Below the pieces are notes generated by a model. The model saw only the letters and a list, made by a program, of their open reading frames with translations, did no database searches and was not told the origin of the DNA. Of a DNA stretch of 64,000 nt, positions 21,225 through 32,939 are shown piece by piece. A program made the translations under genes and the position numbers. Every line of letters starts with the position of its first letter. Within the stretch, counting starts at the first letter, position 1. This DNA comes from Monodelphis domestica. Lineage: Eukaryota; Chordata; Mammalia; Didelphimorphia; Didelphidae. The DNA lies in contig NC_077235.1 in assembly GCF_027887165.1 (NCBI RefSeq), positions 51,547,895 through 51,611,894 of the forward strand. Reading direction: 5' to 3'.

Positions 21225-22155
21225 ATCAGCTCCCAAGAGTCAGTGATCCCCCAGCCCAAAAGGTCTCTCCTGGCCTCCAGGTAATCATAATGGCCTTTTT
21301 TCAGTCCTCATCCATCTGGACTTCTCTGCTGCCTTGAGCACTACGGAGCACCCTCTCTTGTTCCCCTAGTCTTATGTCTCTAACTGCCTGTCAGTCATCT
21401 CAAACTGGCTGTCTTCTATACATCTTCAACTTAGTAGATAGAAAATTGCACTCATTTATCTCGCCCCCCCCCTCCTGACTAACAAGGGTGTCAGCAGCCT
21501 CCTACTCACTGCCCCCTCACTTTTTTATCCCCCATATCCAGTGTCTTGCCAAGGCCTATTTTACATCTCTCCCATATACCTTCTTCTCCTTTCTGACCCT
21601 GCCACTACCCTGGTAGGCCTTGGCCACCTCATGTCTAGACCCTTCCCATAGCTGACTGGTTGGTCTCCTTGCCTCGAGTTTCTGCCCACTCTAGTTGGGG
21701 CCATCCTTCACCTAGCTGTAAAACTAACCTTCCTAAAGTACTGCTTCATCCACATCACTCCTCCATTCAGTAAACTCCACTGGGTCCCCTCTCATCTCTG
21801 GAATCATTGGCAAGCAGTCAGAGTCTCATAGAACCTCGCCCCCTTCCGCCCATCCAGTCCGCTTACGTTTTACTCTAACATTCAGTGACATTGGACACTT
21901 TCTTCTCCTGATCCTGTGTATTTTTGATGGCTGCCTCCCATACCTGGAATACTCTCCTTCCACATTTCCACCTCCTGACTTCCCTGGTTTCTTTCAAGCC
22001 TCAGCACTTTCTACAAGAGGGCTCCCTCAATCACCCTCAGTGCCACACTGGGCCCTTGCCTTTGTTCATTCGTCCACTCTCATTTGTAAATCTGAGCTCC
22101 CTGGCAACAGGGATTGGATTTGGAGTTTTGTTTTTAGTCTTTTGTATCTGAGATC
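21225..22155 (+). mobile_element. L2 ORF2 3' half and 3' UTR
   Basis: RT palm region TCCATCTGGACTTCTCTGCT (from 'LLDLSAAF'), then CTCATGTCTAGACCC, CCTAAAGTACTGCTTCATCC and the 3' UTR with TCCCATACCTGGAATACTCT and GAGCTCCCTGGCAACAGGGA. Several deletions; no intact frame. Confidence 0.7.
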
Positions 22156-23545
22156 TGGGATCCCATCGTGAGAGGAAGGCTGCATAGACAGATTTAGGAG
22201 TTGTATGTCTTTAGAGGCATGAAAGCTGAACCCATAAGAATTGATGAGAATGAAAATAGTGTGGGACTGGAACAGAGCTGGACTGAAGCCAGTCCCTTCT
22301 GAATTGGAGGTTCTTAACTTGTGGTAGAGACCAGGTTGGTGGTAGTTTAAGGGGCCCCTTCTCAGAATGCATTTAAATGTATATAATAAAGTACATAAGA
22401 TTCCAAAGGAAATCAAGTGTACTGACAGACCCCATTCCTTGTTATCTGCAGGGCAATTGTCAGGTGGTAGGAGAACAACCAAAATACTGTCACCAAAGAG
22501 AAAAGAGATGAGATGCAAGCTATTGAGAAGCAGGCACAGAGATCAGGGTGAAGCTCAGCATGGTGGCAGAAGAGAAACAACCTGTTAGCCTCATATGCCA
22601 GTGCCATGGGGTGGTTCAGTTGCTATAACAAATAGGGATTTTGAAAAATCTCTCTTCCCAAACATCAGTATGGAGGATGTTCAGAATGCTCACAGATTGG
22701 AGCGAGATTCATTAAGGAATGAGTGTCAGAAAGGAGTGGGACAAACTACAAAGAGAGAGGCTGGCTAAGCAGAAGCACGAGAAGACAAGGACACAATGAA
22801 GAGTTCACACCAATATCTCGTTCTTCTCCTCTTCGTGGATTTGATCAAAGGAAGACCCAGTTTTGCATATGGTATGCACTTTGGGAAAATTAGAAAAGTC
22901 TGGTGGCTTTACCAATATATTTTCTCTCTGGTTTACATAGCCAAACCCCCCACCCCCACCCCATCATATACATGTGCCATGTAATTGTATTGCAAATTAA
23001 ATATGTCAAGCTTTCCCTGCAAAGCTCCCTAGTGCAGGCTGAAGTAGATTAAAATGTAATGGGAAATTTTTAACAAAACAAGTACGAATACATCATGATA
23101 TAGATATTGCATATTTGTTGTTTTCTCAGTCACTCATCTACTCCCTGGGGTCTGTTTTCAAATCCAATTTGACATCCTTGGTGTAAACAGTACTGCGTTG
23201 TTGTTGGTAGCCAGCATTTGTTCCAAAGATCTGAGAAGAAATGACTTATTTTTAGCAAATCAATTCCTGGGATTTCTATTAACCACTTAAAAATGTCTTT
23301 CTTTTTCTTGGTCCTTGACCATAAAAGCAGCTTTTACCCTATATACAGAATTCGTATACTTGGAGTACCTAAGATTGGAATGGATCACACTCTTCTCAAT
23401 GGATTGCAGAGTGGAAGTTGCTTTGAGGCACCAATCTCAATGGGAAGATTTTAAAGAACAGTTTAATTGGGAAGAAGTGCTTTAAGAGGACACTCCCAAT
23501 GCCATCCTCTGACCTCAGGTCTACAAGTTTTGGATATTGCACATA
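22156..23545. other. Mostly unclassified; L2 scrap at start
   Basis: GAACCCATAAGAATTGATGA near 22,230 is a reversed L2 scrap. The rest is unclassified. The minus 150-aa frame at 22,066-22,518 runs through L2 and flank and has no domain. Confidence 0.35.
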
Positions 23546-23560
23546 TTTTTGGACTTTTTT

Positions 23561-23761
23561 TTTTTTAAACCCTCACCTTCTGTCTTGGAGTCATTACTGT
23601 GTATTGGCTCCAAGGCAGAAGAGTGGTAAGGGCTAGGCAATGGGGGTCAAGGGACTTGCCCAGGGTCACACAGTTAGGAAGTGTCTGAGGTCAGATTGGA
23701 ACCTAGGACCTCCCATCTCTAGGCCTGGCTCTCAATTCACTGAGCTACCCAGCTGCCCCCG
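23561..23761 (-). mobile_element. WSINE1-like SINE with 15-bp TSD
   Basis: Full-length reverse SINE. TTTTTGGACTTTTTT lies at 23,546-23,560 and again at 23,762-23,776. Confidence 0.95.
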
Positions 23762-23989
23762 TTTTTGGACTTTTTTGATATAGTCATCAGTCATGTGTTT
23801 TTCCATTTTCTTTTTCATCCTTATAGATTACTTATACTCGGGATGACTATCTGGGAGAGGAAGAGTGAGAAACACTGAGGTTACACAATGAAGTAATAGC
23901 AACAATTTTTACAGCAAGTTTCTCTGATAAAGACCTCATTTCTCAAAAATATACTGACAATAACTAAAACAAATTTCTAAAAATAAAAA

Positions 23990-24800
23990 CCATTCCCCAA
24001 TGAATAAATCATTAAAAGATATTGGCAGGCAGTTTTCAGAACTCAAAGCCATCTACAATCAAATGAAAAAATGCTCTAAATCTTTTGATTAGACAACTGA
24101 GGTACCATCTCACCTGTCAGATATGACAAATGCTGGAGGGGATGAGGGAAAAATAAGTACACTAATGAAATGTTGGTGGAGTTGTTAACTGGCTCAACCA
24201 TTCTGGAAAACAATTTGGAATTGTGCCCAAAGTATAATAAAACTATGCATACCCTCTGACCTAGCACTTCTACTACTAGGTCTGCATCCCAGAGAGATCA
24301 AAGAAAAAGGTAAAAAGACCTCTACGTACAAAAATGTTTCTAGCAGCTCTTTTGTGTTGGCAAAGACTTGAAAATTAAGGGGGATGGCTGAACAGGTTGG
24401 TTGTGATGGAGTATTATTGTGCAGGGGAGGTAGTTTCAGAAAAACAGCAACACTTATGTGAACTGATGCAATGAAGTGAGAACAACTGGGACATTATTGT
24501 GCATAGTAGGAGCAATGTTGTAATGATGATCAACTGTGAAAAGACTTGGCTACTCTGCCTAATACAGTGATCCAAGACATTTCCAAAGGACCCAAGATGA
24601 AAAAACACTACCTCCAGAGAAAGAACAGTGTAAATCGAAGTATAATTTTTGCACTTATTTTTGCAATATGGATAATATGGAAATATTTTTTGCATGATTT
24701 CACATGTCTGATATATTGCTTGCCTTCTCAGTGGGGGAGAGAGGAAGAGAATTTGGGACTCAAAATTTGGAAAGAAAAGAATGAAAATAATTGTTTAAAA
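23990..24800 (+). mobile_element. Old L1 3' end
   Basis: ORF2 C-terminal and 3' UTR order of marsupial L1 on the plus strand: AGACAACTGAGGTACCATCT, then AATTTGGAATTGTGCCCAAA, then CTTCTACTACTAGGTCTGCA, then TGATGGAGTATTATTGTGCA. It is heavily mutated. Confidence 0.75.
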
Positions 24801-24809
24801 TTTTTTATT

Positions 24810-26430
24810 TCTTCCCACAAATTTTTAACATCTTTTCTGTTTCATATTCCCTCTATGTCTCTGCCTTCCTTTTTCCCATCCCCTCTCCCTGAGACGGTAA
24901 GAAATCGCATATAGATTTTACATGTGCAATCATGTAAAATATTTTTCCATAGTAGTCATTTTGTGGAAGAGAATCCAATCAAAGCACATCCCCCAAAATG
25001 AAGAAATGGAAATATTGGGTGTTTCAGTCTACATTCAGACTCCATTCTTTCTTTGGAGATAGATGGCATTTTTCATCATGAGTCTTTGGAAATTCTTAGA
25101 TCACTTTATTCCCCCTCCCCCCCAATGGATTTTAGTTGTGTATTTTATTTTTAAAAAATATTTTTCCATGTTTCCATGATTTGTTTTCTTTCCCTTCCCT
25201 CTTCCCTCTCCACTCCTGGAGCCAACAAGCAATTCCACTGGGTTGTACAAACGTTATCTATTAGATCACTTTATTACTGAGAATAGGTAAGCCATTTACA
25301 ATTGTTCATCATACCAATATTGCTGTTACTGTGTCCGATGTTCTCCTTTTACTCACTTTACGCTGCCTGCATCAGTTTGTGTCTCATTTCTTATAGCAAA
25401 ATCACATACCACAACTTGTATAGCTTTCCCCAACTAATGAACAGCCTCATAATTTCCAATTCTTTGTCACCACAAAAATGCTGCTAGAAATATTTTTGTA
25501 CAAATGGGTCCTTTCCCTCTTTAAAAAAATCTCTGGGATACAGATCTAGTATAAGTATTACTGGATCAGAGGGGTATGCACAAGTCTAAAGCCCTTTAAG
25601 ACATAGTTCCAAATTGCTCTCCAGAGTGGTTGGATCAGTTCACAACTCCACCAGCAATGCATTAGTGCCCCAGTTTTCCCACACCCCCTCCAACGTTTTA
25701 TCATTTTCCTTTTCTGCCATATTAACCAATCTGTTAGATGTGAGGTGGTACCTCTGAGTTATTTTAATGTGCACTTCTCTAATCAAGAGGGATTTAGAGC
25801 ATTTTTTCATATGGCTATAGACTTGATTTCTTCATCTAAAAACTGCCTGATCCTATCCTTTGACCATTTTCTCAATTCAGGAATAAGCAATATGTATCCT
25901 TAACTAACTTGACTCCATTCTCTATATATTTATGAAATTAAGCCTTTATCAAGATACTTGTTATAAAAAAAAATTTCCCCTAGCTTTCTGCTTTCCATCC
26001 AAGCTTGGATGCATTAGTTTAATTTGTGCAAAAACTTTAATATAATCAAAATGATCCATTTTTAATCCTATCATATGATCTGCCTCCGTTCGCTATACAT
26101 CTGACAGATAAACTTCATGCTCTTAGTTTTGCTTATCATGTTTAAATCATGTACTCATTTGACCTTAACTTTGTATACATCATAAGATGTTGGTCTATAA
26201 CGTACCATTTTCTATTTTTCCCAGCAGTTTTTGTCAAATAGTAAAATCTTGTCTCAAAAGCTTAGATCTTTGGGTTTATCAAACACTAGATGACTAGTCA
26301 TTTATGTGGCCATAGACCATTCATTGAATGGACATTTACTACTGTGTCTTAGGTACCTAATCTGTTCCACTGATCAACCACTTTATTTCTTAGCCTGTAC
26401 CACATTGTCTCGATGCTAAAAATAATCTAG
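24810..26430 (-). mobile_element. Old L1, 3' part, with nested insert
   Basis: Head-to-head with the preceding plus-strand L1. It runs from the 3' UTR (CAATCATGTAAAATATTTTT) through the ORF2 C-terminal region (AGTTCCAAATTGCTCTCCAG; CCCAGCAGTTTTTGTCAAAT). A 150-bp piece at 25,111-25,260 is bracketed by a perfect 15-bp repeat, so it was inserted later. Confidence 0.75.
25111..25260 (-). mobile_element. Short L1 3'-like insert with 15-bp TSD
   Basis: TTAGATCACTTTATT occurs at 25,096-25,110 and 25,261-25,275. Between them lies an L1 3' UTR-like segment (CCATGTTTCCATGATTTG; AAGCAATTCCACTGGG). Confidence 0.6.
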
Positions 26431-26439
26431 AAAAAAAAA

Positions 26440-26872
26440 ACAATAAAAACTTGTCTTCAAAAATCAAGATATGAATATCACATCAGTATAAGGTTGTTTA
26501 TATATATAGACAAGTCTAGCTCTAACCATGATTTTCCTCCAGGCCAATAGGAGAGATGTTAATACCATTGTTACTATCTGATTCATCTCCATGTAGATGT
26601 ATAAAAGCTTTTAAATGTTCCTGACTCAAAAAATGGGTAGGATAGAGGTCATTTCCCTAAAGAAAAAGCAACACTGGGCATCAGTAGTGAACTCAAGTTC
26701 TTCTGGTCTACCCTCCACATCCTTCTGCTAACACTGGAAGAGAAAGAGCCAATGGCTTTACATTTGAGTTCTAGGAAGGTACTGATTCCTCCATTTTTGG
26801 TAAGACCTTTTGAGAGGGTCATAGGCTAGTAGGAGCTTTACATCTTTGCTTTCTTCATTAGACAAATTTATT
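26440..26872. other. Unclassified DNA
   Basis: AT-rich with no gene-like frame and no repeat I recognise. Confidence 0.35.
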
Positions 26873-27073
26873 TTTTTAAACCCTTACCTTCTGTCTTAAA
26901 ATTGATACTAAGTATTGATTCTAAAACAGAAGAGTGGTAAGGGGCAGGCAGTTGGGATTAAATGACTTGTTACTGGGTCACAGAGCTAGGAAATGTCTGA
27001 GTTCACATTTGAACCAGTACCTCTCCTCTCTAGGCCTGACTCTCTATCCACTGAGCTATCAACTAGCTGTCCT
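26873..27073 (-). mobile_element. SINE, diverged, with TSD
   Basis: Reverse SINE of the 'TCTTAAAATTGATACTAAG' subfamily. GACAAATTTA flanks it at about 26,863 and 27,074. Confidence 0.85.
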
Positions 27074-27999
27074 GACAAATTTAATTACAAATAACTTCTT
27101 GACTGCCCCCAACTACAGACCACTAAATAAGGTACTTTGCAGAACACATTGTTTCATAAATTAACTGTACAAGTAATTGGCCTTTTTACTTTTGTGCTCA
27201 CCATAAGATATTTGAGTAATGGAAATGTTTTTTCTCTCCTTCACAGTCTACTACTGAGCTTTACCTAATCTTAATGTTTACATAATCTATATTTCTTTTT
27301 AAATAAACTTCTGAAAATTTTAAAAGGGTATTTTAATAAACATACTAAAAATTAAGATCATGGACCTCCAAAGGCCAAGAATCCCTATTCTCAGTTTCCT
27401 TATTCTTTAGAAAAGTACTTTCTAGACCTCTTTTGTGTTTCCTACTTTTTTAAAGCAAATGTTTAAAGGAAAATTCCTTTTTTTTTTAGAGGAATGTGAA
27501 CAATCATCGTGGCTTACTGACCTTTTATAAGAATCTCTGCCCTAAAAATCTTAAAGCATTTTTTCCCCCTCCTGCTCACCAGTCCCCATTTGGGTCTTTC
27601 CTCCAATGGATCTTCACTTTTCCTCTGGTCCTCCTCCTCTCCCATGCACAAATATGGAAACTGAACATTTTTCTCTGCAGTGAACTGATAAAGGTGCAAC
27701 TGTTTTGCAGTTCACTTCAAACCACCCAGGGACTGGTCCTGTGATTTCAGCGATTGAGAAAACAACTGTTAATGCAGGTCAGTATCTTCTTGGCAATTCG
27801 TAGCCTTCCTTAGATCACGGGGGCATTAGCCAGGTATGCGTGAACTTGCTTTTAAAAAACCTTTTGCTAACTATTTCCCAGTATAATTGGTTTCCTTTGT
27901 AATCCTGTGTATTTTATTCCCTGAATTTAAAAAGGATTTTGAGAAAAGGGTCCATAGGTCCCACCACCCTGCCAAATAGAAAAAAAGGACCAGAACCCT
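27074..27999. other. Unique DNA upstream of CpG island
   Basis: A pyrimidine tract ending TTTTCTCTGCAG near 27,679 and a donor-like GCAG|GTCAGT near 27,778 enclose a short possible exon. Its end is open as FTSNHPGTGPVISAIEKTTV, but a TGA in the same frame directly follows the upstream acceptor. Unsupported otherwise. Confidence 0.25.
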
Positions 28000-28760
28000 T
28001 GCTTTAAAAGAGGCTGCAGCACTGGAAAGGTTAAAGCTGGTCCGGCATATCAGAGGTCGGTCTTTTCTGGCGCCCAGGCCAGGCCTCTCCCCACCGTACC
28101 CTGCTGTCCCCAAAGAGGAAGGTCAAGGCTAAATGAACCTAGAATCGGCATTTCCTAGAGGACGTAGGGGCTTCTAAGTCAGCCGGAGTCCAACTCCGTC
28201 TTGGTTCCGAACAGACGCGGGCCCGAGGTTTTGCCCTCCAAAACCCGCCCGATTTCACCCTTAAGGCTAAAAGTCGCCAGATTGGGGCAGTTTACCGTTT
28301 CCGGATAGTTTTGTGGTTCCCTCTACGCTCGGGGCAGAGAAAGAAAAGGAGAAAAAAAAACTTCCCCTCCCGTCCGGCTGAAGTTTGGCCGGCGCGCTGG
28401 TGACGTCATGACTGCGCCGCGGGCGCACCGGTGACGCAGCACTAGCGCGCCGCGGCCTATTTCAGTTTGCTTGTCGGCACTGTGGGACGCGTCTGAAATG
28501 GGGCGTCCCTGGGCTGCCGGCCACTTTTTTGCCCCCACTTGTCTGTGGGGAAAGGTCGTAAAAGCGCTCTGGTAAATATATGGGGTTCCGCAGCCACGAA
28601 GGTGTCCCAGCCGCGCTGTGGCGTGTCCTAACACCGGCTGTGTGCCGTAGAATCAAACTAAGCAGAACTTTAGTGGCTCCCCTGGCCTGGCCTGGCCTCG
28701 GGGCTGCGGAGAGGAAGCGGGATATGGCATTCCTTTGGGGCAAAGGGGTGGAGAGGTAAG
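28000..28760. promoter_or_regulatory. CpG island 4 with CRE; probable promoter
   Basis: This is the densest CpG stretch in the window (GGCCGGCGCGCTGG; CTGCGCCGCGGGCGCACCGG; AGCGCGCCGCGGCC). Motifs are a perfect CRE TGACGTCA at 28,401-28,408, a second GTGACGCAG near 28,430, and an ETS-like TTTCCGGA near 28,300. A donor-like GAGAGGTAAGG near 28,753 follows a short frame, ATGGCATTCC onwards (11 codons), and could end a first exon on the plus strand. The minus-strand frames of 93-103 aa look compositional. Confidence 0.6.
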
Positions 28761-28984
28761 GGGAGAATTGTAGGAGGTGAGGAGCGATGGGAACACAGGA
28801 GTTTGCTCTTAGCCAAGTACTTCAGGGAAAACCGAGGAGGAAGAAAACACTTTCAGCTGTGAAGGTTCAGGGACGGCCCCTCAGGAGAGGCGAGCCTCTG
28901 AGGAAGAGCACGAAGGAAAGAGTATTTTCTGGTAATTTGTTCAGCAGGCTCGTACATAGGTCAGACTGAGGAGATTGTTGTGGG

Positions 28985-29330
28985 GGCTACCGAAGACTTG
29001 GCAAAGGGAGTGACATTCTTAGATCTTTATTTTAGGAGCATGATTCGCCAGAGATGTGCAGCATGAATTCAAGAGAGTACAGACTGGAAATAGAGACCAC
29101 TTAAGGGATTATTGCAGCAGTCTGTCCAGTTGAGAGGGAATAATTTGAACTCCAGCGGGGTGTTTGTGAGAGTCAAGAACAGGACTGTTGGAAGAGATGT
29201 TTCAGAGGTAGAGTAAGCAAGACGGCAACTGATTGGAGGGGGGGGGGGGGGGAAGGGCGGGGCACGCGAAAGTGGAAGGAATGTTTATCTAAAAAGTCCA
29301 CTGCAGGCAGAAGATTCATTAAATAAATTT
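28985..29330 (-). mobile_element. L2 coding fragment
   Basis: Reversed L2: AAGGGAGTGACATTCTTAGA, then TATTGCAGCAGTCTGTCCAG and GCAAGACGGCAACTGATTGG. A poly-G tract sits inside it. Confidence 0.6.
29238..29264 (+). repeat. Poly-G tract, G-quadruplex potential
   Basis: Fifteen G, then AAGGGCGGGG. This gives several G-tracts within 27 bases. Confidence 0.7.
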
Positions 29331-29399
29331 GAAAGAGCGGCCTTGTGATTAGTTTGACTAGTTACCTTCTTAACTGGTTTACTTTTGGATAAATCTGAG

Positions 29400-29640
29400 C
29401 TTTGCCAATCCTGCTTGTCCCATCCTGGCTATACTTCAGATTTTCCAGGACTTCCCCACTAGCTCCCTGCCCTCTACCCTTATTTTCAGCTCCCTTTTAT
29501 GTGTTGCCTCCCCCACCCCCTTTAGAACTTAAGCACCTTGAGTGAAGGAACTGTCTTTCTTTTTGTTTGTATTTCTAAGCACTTAACACAGAACTGAGCA
29601 CATAGTAAGGGCTTAGTAAACCTTGTTGCTCTTCCCTTCC
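29400..29640 (+). mobile_element. L2 3' end
   Basis: TTTAGAACTTAAGCACCTTG, then CTGTCTTTCTTTTTG, then CAGAACTGAGCACATAGTAA. L2 terminal UTR. Confidence 0.65.
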
Positions 29641-30174
29641 CTTTTCTGTGAGTTACCTGGACAGGGCAGATTGCCTGAGAGATGGAAGTCTTTACCTTCT
29701 AGATGGAATCTGATAATCCTTTCCCCCCACCCTGTCACTTGACTCCTTTTGCTGAAAGAGCATCATCACTCAGATGCCTTTTATTTCTATTTACTTCTTC
29801 CCCCCTGTCTAGAAGGCCAAGCCCTCTACCTTCACAAGTGATCCTATTCCAACCTCTAACCTATCTTCTCTGACAGAGTGCTCACCTATTATCCTACTGC
29901 CTCAATAACCTTCAGTTTCTCTATATCTACTAGTTCTTTGCTGTCCACAAACATACTCTTATCTAGGCCATCCTCAAAAAACCTTTACTGGATCCACCTA
30001 TTCTCAGTAATCATCTTGCTTCCTTTTTGTGGCTAAAGTCATTGAGAAGGCCATCTGCAATCATTGCCTCCATTTCCTCTCCTCAGAGTTTCTTCTTAAT
30101 TCTGCAGTCTGGCTTCTGAATTCATTTTTCAGGTAAAACTCCTTTCTTTAAAGTTTCTAATGATCTTTCTAATA

Positions 30175-30415
30175 TATTGGCAACTAGGTGGCATAATGGA
30201 GAGAACAGTGGGCCTGGAGTTAGGAAGGGCTGAATTTAAATCTGGCGTGTACTAGCTTTGTGGCCCTGGGCAAGTCATTTAACCTCTACCTCAGTTTTTT
30301 TTACTATAAAATAGGGATAACAGCACCACCACTTTACAGATTTCTGAGGATCAAATGAGATTATTTCAGTAAAGGATTTAGCACAATTTCTTACTCATAA
30401 CAATAGGTGCTATAT
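30175..30415 (+). mobile_element. MIR/CORE-SINE inside L2
   Basis: GCAACTAGGTGGCATAATGG, then CCCTGGGCAAGTCATTTAAC, then ATTTCTGAGGATCAAATGAG. MIR-type CORE and tail. Confidence 0.7.
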
Positions 30416-30782
30416 TAATGCTTATTCAACCTCCCTTTCATCTGGTCTCCCTTAGATATAATAGTCTTTTCTCAGTCTTCATCACCTTTTTCTCAATAAT
30501 AGTCTTCTCTCTAGATTTCTGTGACACCTTTCTTGGTTCTCATCACACCTGTCTATTCAGTCTTCTTTGCTGGCTCTTCATTCAGGCTACATTGATTCCC
30601 ACCCACCACCACCATTACCCCCACCCCCAATTATCCCTCAGGTTTCTGGCCTGGCCCTTGTTCTCTTATTTCATTTGGTGATCTCATCAGTTCTGATGGG
30701 GTCAATTACCATCTCTATGCTGGTGATTGATATATATTATTCTCCAAATACCTATTGGACATCTCAAACTGGATGTTCCATT

Positions 30783-30957
30783 AGTCTTTTTTTTTCGTCT
30801 TAGTAACAACTCTGGGCCTGAAGGGTAAACATGTTGGGCAAATGGGATTAAGTGACTTGCTTAGGGTGACACAGGAATTGTCTCAGGCCAGATTTTGAAC
30901 TCAGTTTATCCCTGCTTCAGGCCTGGTGCTCTATCCACTATGCCATCTAACTACCCC
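30783..30957 (-). mobile_element. Diverged CORE-SINE inside L2
   Basis: Reverse orientation: AAGTGACTTGCTTAGGGTGA, then CCAGATTTTGAACTC, then GGTGCTCTATCCACTATGCC. Confidence 0.75.
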
Positions 30958-31325
30958 CCTCCATTAACATCTTAAATTCATTTCCAAAACTATACTCATC
31001 TTTCTCTGTAAAACCTCCCTTTTCCTAACTTCCCTGTTACTATTGAGGGTACCACATCTTCCAATCACCCAGACTTGTAGCCTGAGGGTCACTTGAATGC
31101 CCTTTCTTGTCCCCATCTATTCTGTTGCTAAGTTCTGTCATTTCTAGCTTCATAACATCTCTTATGTGTTCCTTTCTCTCTGATTCTGCTGCTATCCTGG
31201 TGCAGGCCCTCATTCTCTCACAACTTGACTATTGCAGTAGCCTGCTGGTTGATTTCCCTGCCTCAAGTCTGGCCCCACTCCAGTGCATCCTCAGTGATGC
31301 ACCATTGAAAGTAAATAGATAATGC

Positions 31326-32939
31326 CTTAGGCATTTTTAAATGATGCATAACATTTTAGTACAGCAAACAAAATGTTAAGACTTAATATGTGTTCAATTA
31401 ACTATGTATACTGACAAACAAAAAACAACTAATCATTTGGTTCCATTCTTAATAAACATTTTTTCCTGACAGTCAAGTCACATTAGGAGTAGTGCAAAGT
31501 GTGGCACATTCAGGAAGGCAAATAATTGATGTGTTTTATTTGGCTTTAATATATGGTGCATAACAAAATTCATGCAATCAGTATATCCTATAAGCCCCCC
31601 CTCATGTTCTTGTATTCATTAGAGTTTGCATTATTCCTTATGACATTATAAATTAAATGTTACCTATAGTACAACCAGATAACTGCTGCTTGACAGAATT
31701 GTTCCAGGTTACCATTTGGTTTGAAATAAGAGAAACAGATCCTCAAGGGAGTAAGCATTTGCTGCCTATAACATCCTCAGCACTGGGCAGTTACTTGACT
31801 ATGCTGTACTTTTTTGTGACTTTTCTAAGTCACAACCTTGGCCCTTCTTGTCTAGTCCATCAGGTGATACTCTATCAGGACCATTCCTAGCTTCCTGGTT
31901 GTCCCTTTTTCCTGAATTAATCATAGGACTTCCTTTCCCTTATCTCCTCTTAACCCCTTATGACCTTCCATTTAACTATTCCCAATATCCTTGGGAAGCT
32001 CCAGAAAAAGAAGCACTGGGGAGGGTAAGGCCAAGGAAGGAACTTTGGGGATGAGAATGTCCTTGGCTTTCCCTTATTTGCTGTAGACTTGTCAGGTCGA
32101 GGAGGTTGTAGCATTTTTCTGGAAAGTCAAGGTCTACAGCAAATTGCTTTTCTAGTGGTGCTTTTTGGAGTTTGGTCTTTCCAGCTTTGACTTGCTTCAG
32201 TTTTCTCCCTGCAGTCTTTCAGTGTTAGCCACAAGAAACTGCATGTTGCTGCATATCAGTAATCTTGTCTGCTTAGGTTCCTATTATTGTTTTGTTGTCT
32301 TTGGGAGCTTTGCTACCGGTATGTGGTTCTGTTGGCTCTTTCCCCTTCTGAAATGAGGAAAAGGAGAGTGCTTGAGCCCTTGTCAAAGAATCCTGGCTTT
32401 TCTGGCACGCGTTTCTTGGGAGCAGAATCAAACTTCTGAGACACAGGCCTACCTGGGCCATCAGACCTACCTTTGAAAGATGGTTTGCACAGTGTCGTCA
32501 GGTGAGGAGGATTAGTTTGGCCTTTCCACCTTTCTTCCTATGTTGCCCTTTTCCGACTCTCCTAGGTAAGTTACAGCTGCTTCACGTGGCCATGCTTTTG
32601 TAATTCCAGTGATTATTGAGCTTACTCAATTTGTATCAGCTTCCTGGCCTCAAAAACATAGGTAGCTGCCCTTTTGTGCTAGGAAATAGCCTCTTCATAG
32701 CCTGCTGCTAATAGCTGTTCTGTTGATGAGCCAGGCTGAGGGACCATCACTTTCATAGACTCCAGAGTGAGAGGTGGTAGCACTCCAGCACATAAAAGGC
32801 AGGAGAAAGATAGTGCTGGGCAGGCCCCACCAGCTAGCTCCTTATACATAGCCCAGAAACCAGCTCTTAGTGCTGCAGAAGCTACATACCCACTGCTTCT
32901 TCCTCTTCAGCTGCTGCCACTAGAACCTCTCTGGTTTTA
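31326..32939. other. Unclassified DNA
   Basis: No confident repeat or gene. The minus strand of 31,900-32,520 has short, stop-ridden stretches (for example 'FDSAPKKRVPEKPGFFDKG') that could be a decayed processed sequence. I cannot name it. Confidence 0.3.

Larger units (their letters stand above)
29690..31325 (+). mobile_element. L2 ORF2, long copy with two insertions
   Basis: It starts in the linker before the RT (ACCTTTACTGGATCCACCTA; TTGAGAAGGCCATCTGC) and continues into the RT region (CTCATTCTCTCACAACTTGA; TATTGCAGTAGCCTGCTGGT). A MIR-like SINE (30,175-30,415) and a reverse SINE (30,783-30,957) interrupt it. It ends in the thumb, with the 3' UTR missing. Confidence 0.75.

Noticed and set aside
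31900-32520. Possible securin-like or other processed pseudogene on the minus strand
   Set aside because: Residue order does not match securin beyond scattered positions. The identity could not be supported.
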